DNA of 54,272 bases from Candidatus Omnitrophota bacterium (lineage in GTDB: Bacteria; Omnitrophota; Gorgyraeia; Gygaellales; Profunditerraquicolaceae), in the NCBI GenBank assembly GCA_028712175.1, contig JAQTQQ010000007.1:1-54272 (forward strand), given 5' to 3'. A program made the translations under genes and the position numbers. The stretch's first letter is position 1. Each line of letters begins with the position of its first letter. Below the pieces are notes generated by a model. That model saw only the letters and a list, made by a program, of their open reading frames with translations, searched no databases and was not told where the DNA came from. This document shows, in pieces, positions 51,895-54,272 of the stretch.

Positions 51895-54272
51895 TTTTTA
51901 TTACCTCCCGGCAAACCTTGTTTTCTGTGGAATACCGCATAAAGCGTAGGCACGAATAATAAAGTTACCAAAGTTGAAACAGTCAAGCCCCCGATCATTG
52001 TGATGCCTAAAGGCTGCCAAACCTCGGAACCCTCTCCGCGGGAAAGCGCCAGAGGAAGCAAACCGGCAATGGTCGTTACTGTAGTCATTAACACCGGGCG
52101 TAAACGATCGTGCCCGGCTAAGGTTACTGCATCATACATGGATAATCCCCGAGCCCGCAACATAATAATATAGCTGATTAAAACAATAGCGTTATTAACA
52201 ACAATCCCCATCAACATAACTATGCCTAAAAAAGTATTAATGCTTAAAGTAGTGCCGGTAAGCGCAAAACCTAAAATAACTCCTATAAAAGTAAAAGGTA
52301 TGGCAAACATAATGATGAATGGGTCTAAAAGAGATTCAAATTGTGCGGCCATAACCATATACACTAATGCGATTCCCAAAACAAGCAAAAGAGCCATGTC
52401 GGCAAAAGCCTTTCTCTGCTCTTCGGCATCACCTCCTATGTTAAGCGTAACTCCTGCCGGCAGCGCAAGTTTTGAAATCTCCCGGCTTAAATCTTCAACA
52501 ATTTTTCCGGAAGACCGCTTATAAGTATTGCACTGTACCCTGACCATTCTTTCGCGGTTCTTACGTTCAATCCTGTCCGGGCCCGTGGTCTCTTCGATTT
52601 TAGCGATGTTACTCAGTTTTATTTGATTACGGCTTAGCCCCTGGTTACTAGCCAAATTCTCTAGACCAATAAACGGAGTATTGTCCTGGGGAAGCGGGGC
52701 GACAATAGATAAATTTTCAATATCCTCCAATTTAGTACGCGAAGATTCTTCAAGCCTTACATATATATCGTACATCCTGCCTTTTTCGCGGTATTTAGTC
52801 GCCGTGGTCCCCTGAATAAATGATTTTAAGCTCGATGCGATTGTACTCATATCAAGCCCAAGGCTGGCTGCTTTTTCCCTGTCCACATCAATCTTTAATT
52901 CCGGGCTGTTTGCTTCCCGGGAGATACTGACATCAACCGCTCCGGGGATTTTCTCCATAATTTCTTTTATTCTTTGGGCCAGGGCATTTGTATCTTCAAA
53001 AGAATTGCCGATTATTTCAAGTTCTACCGATTTGCCTCCTCCTCCGGTAATCAAATTACTAAGAGGATTGCCCGTAGTAATATCTGTCCTTAAAACTCCC
53101 GGAATCTGCCTAATTTTATTTCTAACCAGTTGGCCAATTTCTTTAACCGAACGTTTTCTTTGGTCTTTAGGAATAAGCTTGCCTCCGGCAGTGACTATAT
53201 GCGTACCGCTTGCTCCTCCCATCAATCTGCCTACTCCAGTAACCTGGCCTACCCTGGCATAATAATATTTTGCTTCCGGTACATTTATATCCAGGATATC
53301 CTCTATTTTTTTAGCAACTTTATCAGATTCCTCGATCCTTGTCCCGATAGGTAAATGCACACTGATTCTTAAGTCTCCGGAATCTTCCTCAGGCAGGAAT
53401 TCACTTCCTATAAACGGGATCAAAAGCAGGCTGGAGATAAAAACAATGAGAAAACCGATCAAAATAAGTTTTTTATGCTTAAGGGCATACCCCAAGGCAC
53501 GGCTATAAGAATTTTCCCAACCTTTAAACCATCGTTCTGAAACCGCATAAAATTTTTCAAAAATTTTAGATTTTTTGCCTGTTTTATTAATCCGCAGCCA
53601 TTTGGAAGCAAGCATCGGGGTAAAAGTACTGGCTGTGTATAAAGACGCTGTTAAAGTTACAATAATAATTATTGCCAGGCCGCCGAAAATAATTCCTACT
53701 ACTCCCGGGATAAACAACATAGGCACGAATACAACCACAGTAGTAAGAGTTGATGCGGCAACGGAAAGAAACATTTCACTTGCCCCAAAGATGGCTGATT
53801 CGGTCGTCCGGTTGCCCCTTTCAAGCCTTCTTAAAATGTTATCAACGATTACGATCGCATTGTCTACGACCATGCCGCTGGCTATTGCTAATGAAGAAAG
53901 GCTTATTGTATTGATTGTCCCCTTACTTAGAAATAAATATATGAAAGAGATCAAAAGGGAAAAAGGTATGGTCAAAGCGATGATCAAGCTTGGGGCAAAA
54001 CTTCTGAAGAAAAACCAGGCTACCATAATTACTAAAACTATACCCAGCCAAACCGATGTTTTTAACGAATTTAATGAATTAATAATGTCTTGAGAGGTGT
54101 CAAATATGGTATTGATCTTAACATCAGGAGGCAGATTTTTCGCAATCTCATCCACCGCCTTTTTCACCTTGCCTGCGACCTCCACTGAATTTGTGCCGCT
54201 TTGTTTCTGGACCATCATCATGATCCCGGGGCTTCTTTTAAAGCGCACAACACTGGTTATTTCTTTAAAACT
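51891..54272 (-). CDS. RND efflux transporter, C-terminal part (runs off the right edge)
   Basis: The frame is open through the window edge, so the first part of the gene (about 250 residues or more) is missing; the apparent GTG start at 54248 is just an internal codon. The visible 794 residues cover the end of the first periplasmic loop, the transmembrane block with the proton-relay segment (ASGMVVDNAIVIVDNILRRL), the second large periplasmic loop and the second membrane block (VMLMGIVVNNAIVLISYI). HAE1/AcrB-like. VVDNA and VVNNA replace the D-D pair and Lys of AcrB in part, so the relay may differ. The PII-like gene follows with a four-base overlap. Confidence 0.92.
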   Translation of the reverse strand, partial: SFKEITSVVRFKRSPGIMMMVQKQSGTNSVEVAGKVKKAVDEIAKNLPPDVKINTIFDTSQDIINSLNSLKTSVWLGIVLVIMVAWFFFRSFAPSLIIALTIPFSLLISFIYLFLSKGTINTISLSSLAIASGMVVDNAIVIVDNILRRLERGNRTTESAIFGASEMFLSVAASTLTTVVVFVPMLFIPGVVGIIFGGLAIIIIVTLTASLYTASTFTPMLASKWLRINKTGKKSKIFEKFYAVSERWFKGWENSYSRALGYALKHKKLILIGFLIVFISSLLLIPFIGSEFLPEEDSGDLRISVHLPIGTRIEESDKVAKKIEDILDINVPEAKYYYARVGQVTGVGRLMGGASGTHIVTAGGKLIPKDQRKRSVKEIGQLVRNKIRQIPGVLRTDITTGNPLSNLITGGGGKSVELEIIGNSFEDTNALAQRIKEIMEKIPGAVDVSISREANSPELKIDVDREKAASLGLDMSTIASSLKSFIQGTTATKYREKGRMYDIYVRLEESSRTKLEDIENLSIVAPLPQDNTPFIGLENLASNQGLSRNQIKLSNIAKIEETTGPDRIERKNRERMVRVQCNTYKRSSGKIVEDLSREISKLALPAGVTLNIGGDAEEQRKAFADMALLLVLGIALVYMVMAAQFESLLDPFIIMFAIPFTFIGVILGFALTGTTLSINTFLGIVMLMGIVVNNAIVLISYIIMLRARGLSMYDAVTLAGHDRLRPVLMTTVTTIAGLLPLALSRGEGSEVWQPLGITMIGGLTVSTLVTLLFVPTLYAVFHRKQGLPGGNKK

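Noticed and set aside
53575-54093. Plus-strand ORF of 172 codons, hydrophobic
   Set aside because: Antisense to the RND membrane block; hydrophobicity is a mirror effect of the Val/Ile/Leu codons.

Overview
The window is a single, almost gap-free stretch of bacterial chromosome. Apart from one small gene at 1059-1355, every gene reads on the minus strand. The cell is clearly diderm: there is a PilQ secretin, a TolC-type outer-membrane factor, an RND exporter, a porin ending in Phe, and an outer-membrane fibre-assembly candidate. Base composition leans AT (roughly 40% GC by eye). The mixture of genes (RNase G and a DUF2344 protein beside a type IV pilus operon, a TMTC-like glycosyltransferase, ThyX, NikR, a PII-like protein beside an RND pump) resembles uncultured candidate-phylum genomes such as Omnitrophota. 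That placement is inference only; no rRNA gene is present to confirm it. I see no insertion sequence, prophage, CRISPR array, tRNA or rRNA.

Region by region, left to right. 1-740: 5' part of an unrecognised gene with an in-frame palindromic element. 840-1355: promoter, probable cyclic-di-GMP-I riboswitch, terminator and a small secreted protein (plus strand). 1369-7415: a four-gene surface-fibre operon (three-domain pilin-like protein, pilin-like subunit, PapD-like chaperone, large outer-membrane protein) behind a consensus-spaced promoter and a structured leader ending in an intrinsic terminator. 7651-7839: a 42-residue membrane protein with its own promoter. 7842-21216: a long housekeeping run started by a promoter inside the end of rng: rplU, obgE, proB, proA, nadD, rpe, phosphohexomutase, plsC, rpsA, tyrS, SemiSWEET, then dTDP-sugar genes rfbA, rfbD, rfbB and a CDP-paratose-epimerase-like gene. 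21213-30708: type IV pilus locus (pilA, TMTC-like TPR glycosyltransferase, two pseudopilins, pilMNOPQ) followed by a DUF2344 protein and RNase G.

30771-42580: a nickel/cobalt locus (nikR with a perfect-palindrome operator, porin, cbiM, cbiN, then cbiQ, cbiO and a cupin) split in two by a complete glycine-cleavage and lipoylation set (gcvT, gcvH, gcvPA, gcvPB, lplA, lipA) and thyX. The inserted block forms a one-carbon route: glycine gives methylene-THF, which ThyX uses for dTMP. 42563-49983: a YbhGFSR-like export operon (tolC, hlyD, two ABC ATPases, two ABC-2 permeases, an MFS protein) with its own promoter. 50006-51564: a DEAD-box helicase preceded by a perfect-consensus promoter, an attenuator-like hairpin and an overlooked 50-codon Cys/His-rich ORF that seems to start at ATT. 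51601-54272: a PII-like protein and the 3' part of an RND pump that runs off the right edge.

Most of the genes look intact and overlap or abut. The most unusual parts are the non-classical fibre operon with two kinds of RNA control next to it, the Ni/Co-glycine-cleavage interleaving, and the small genes that a standard ORF caller would miss.
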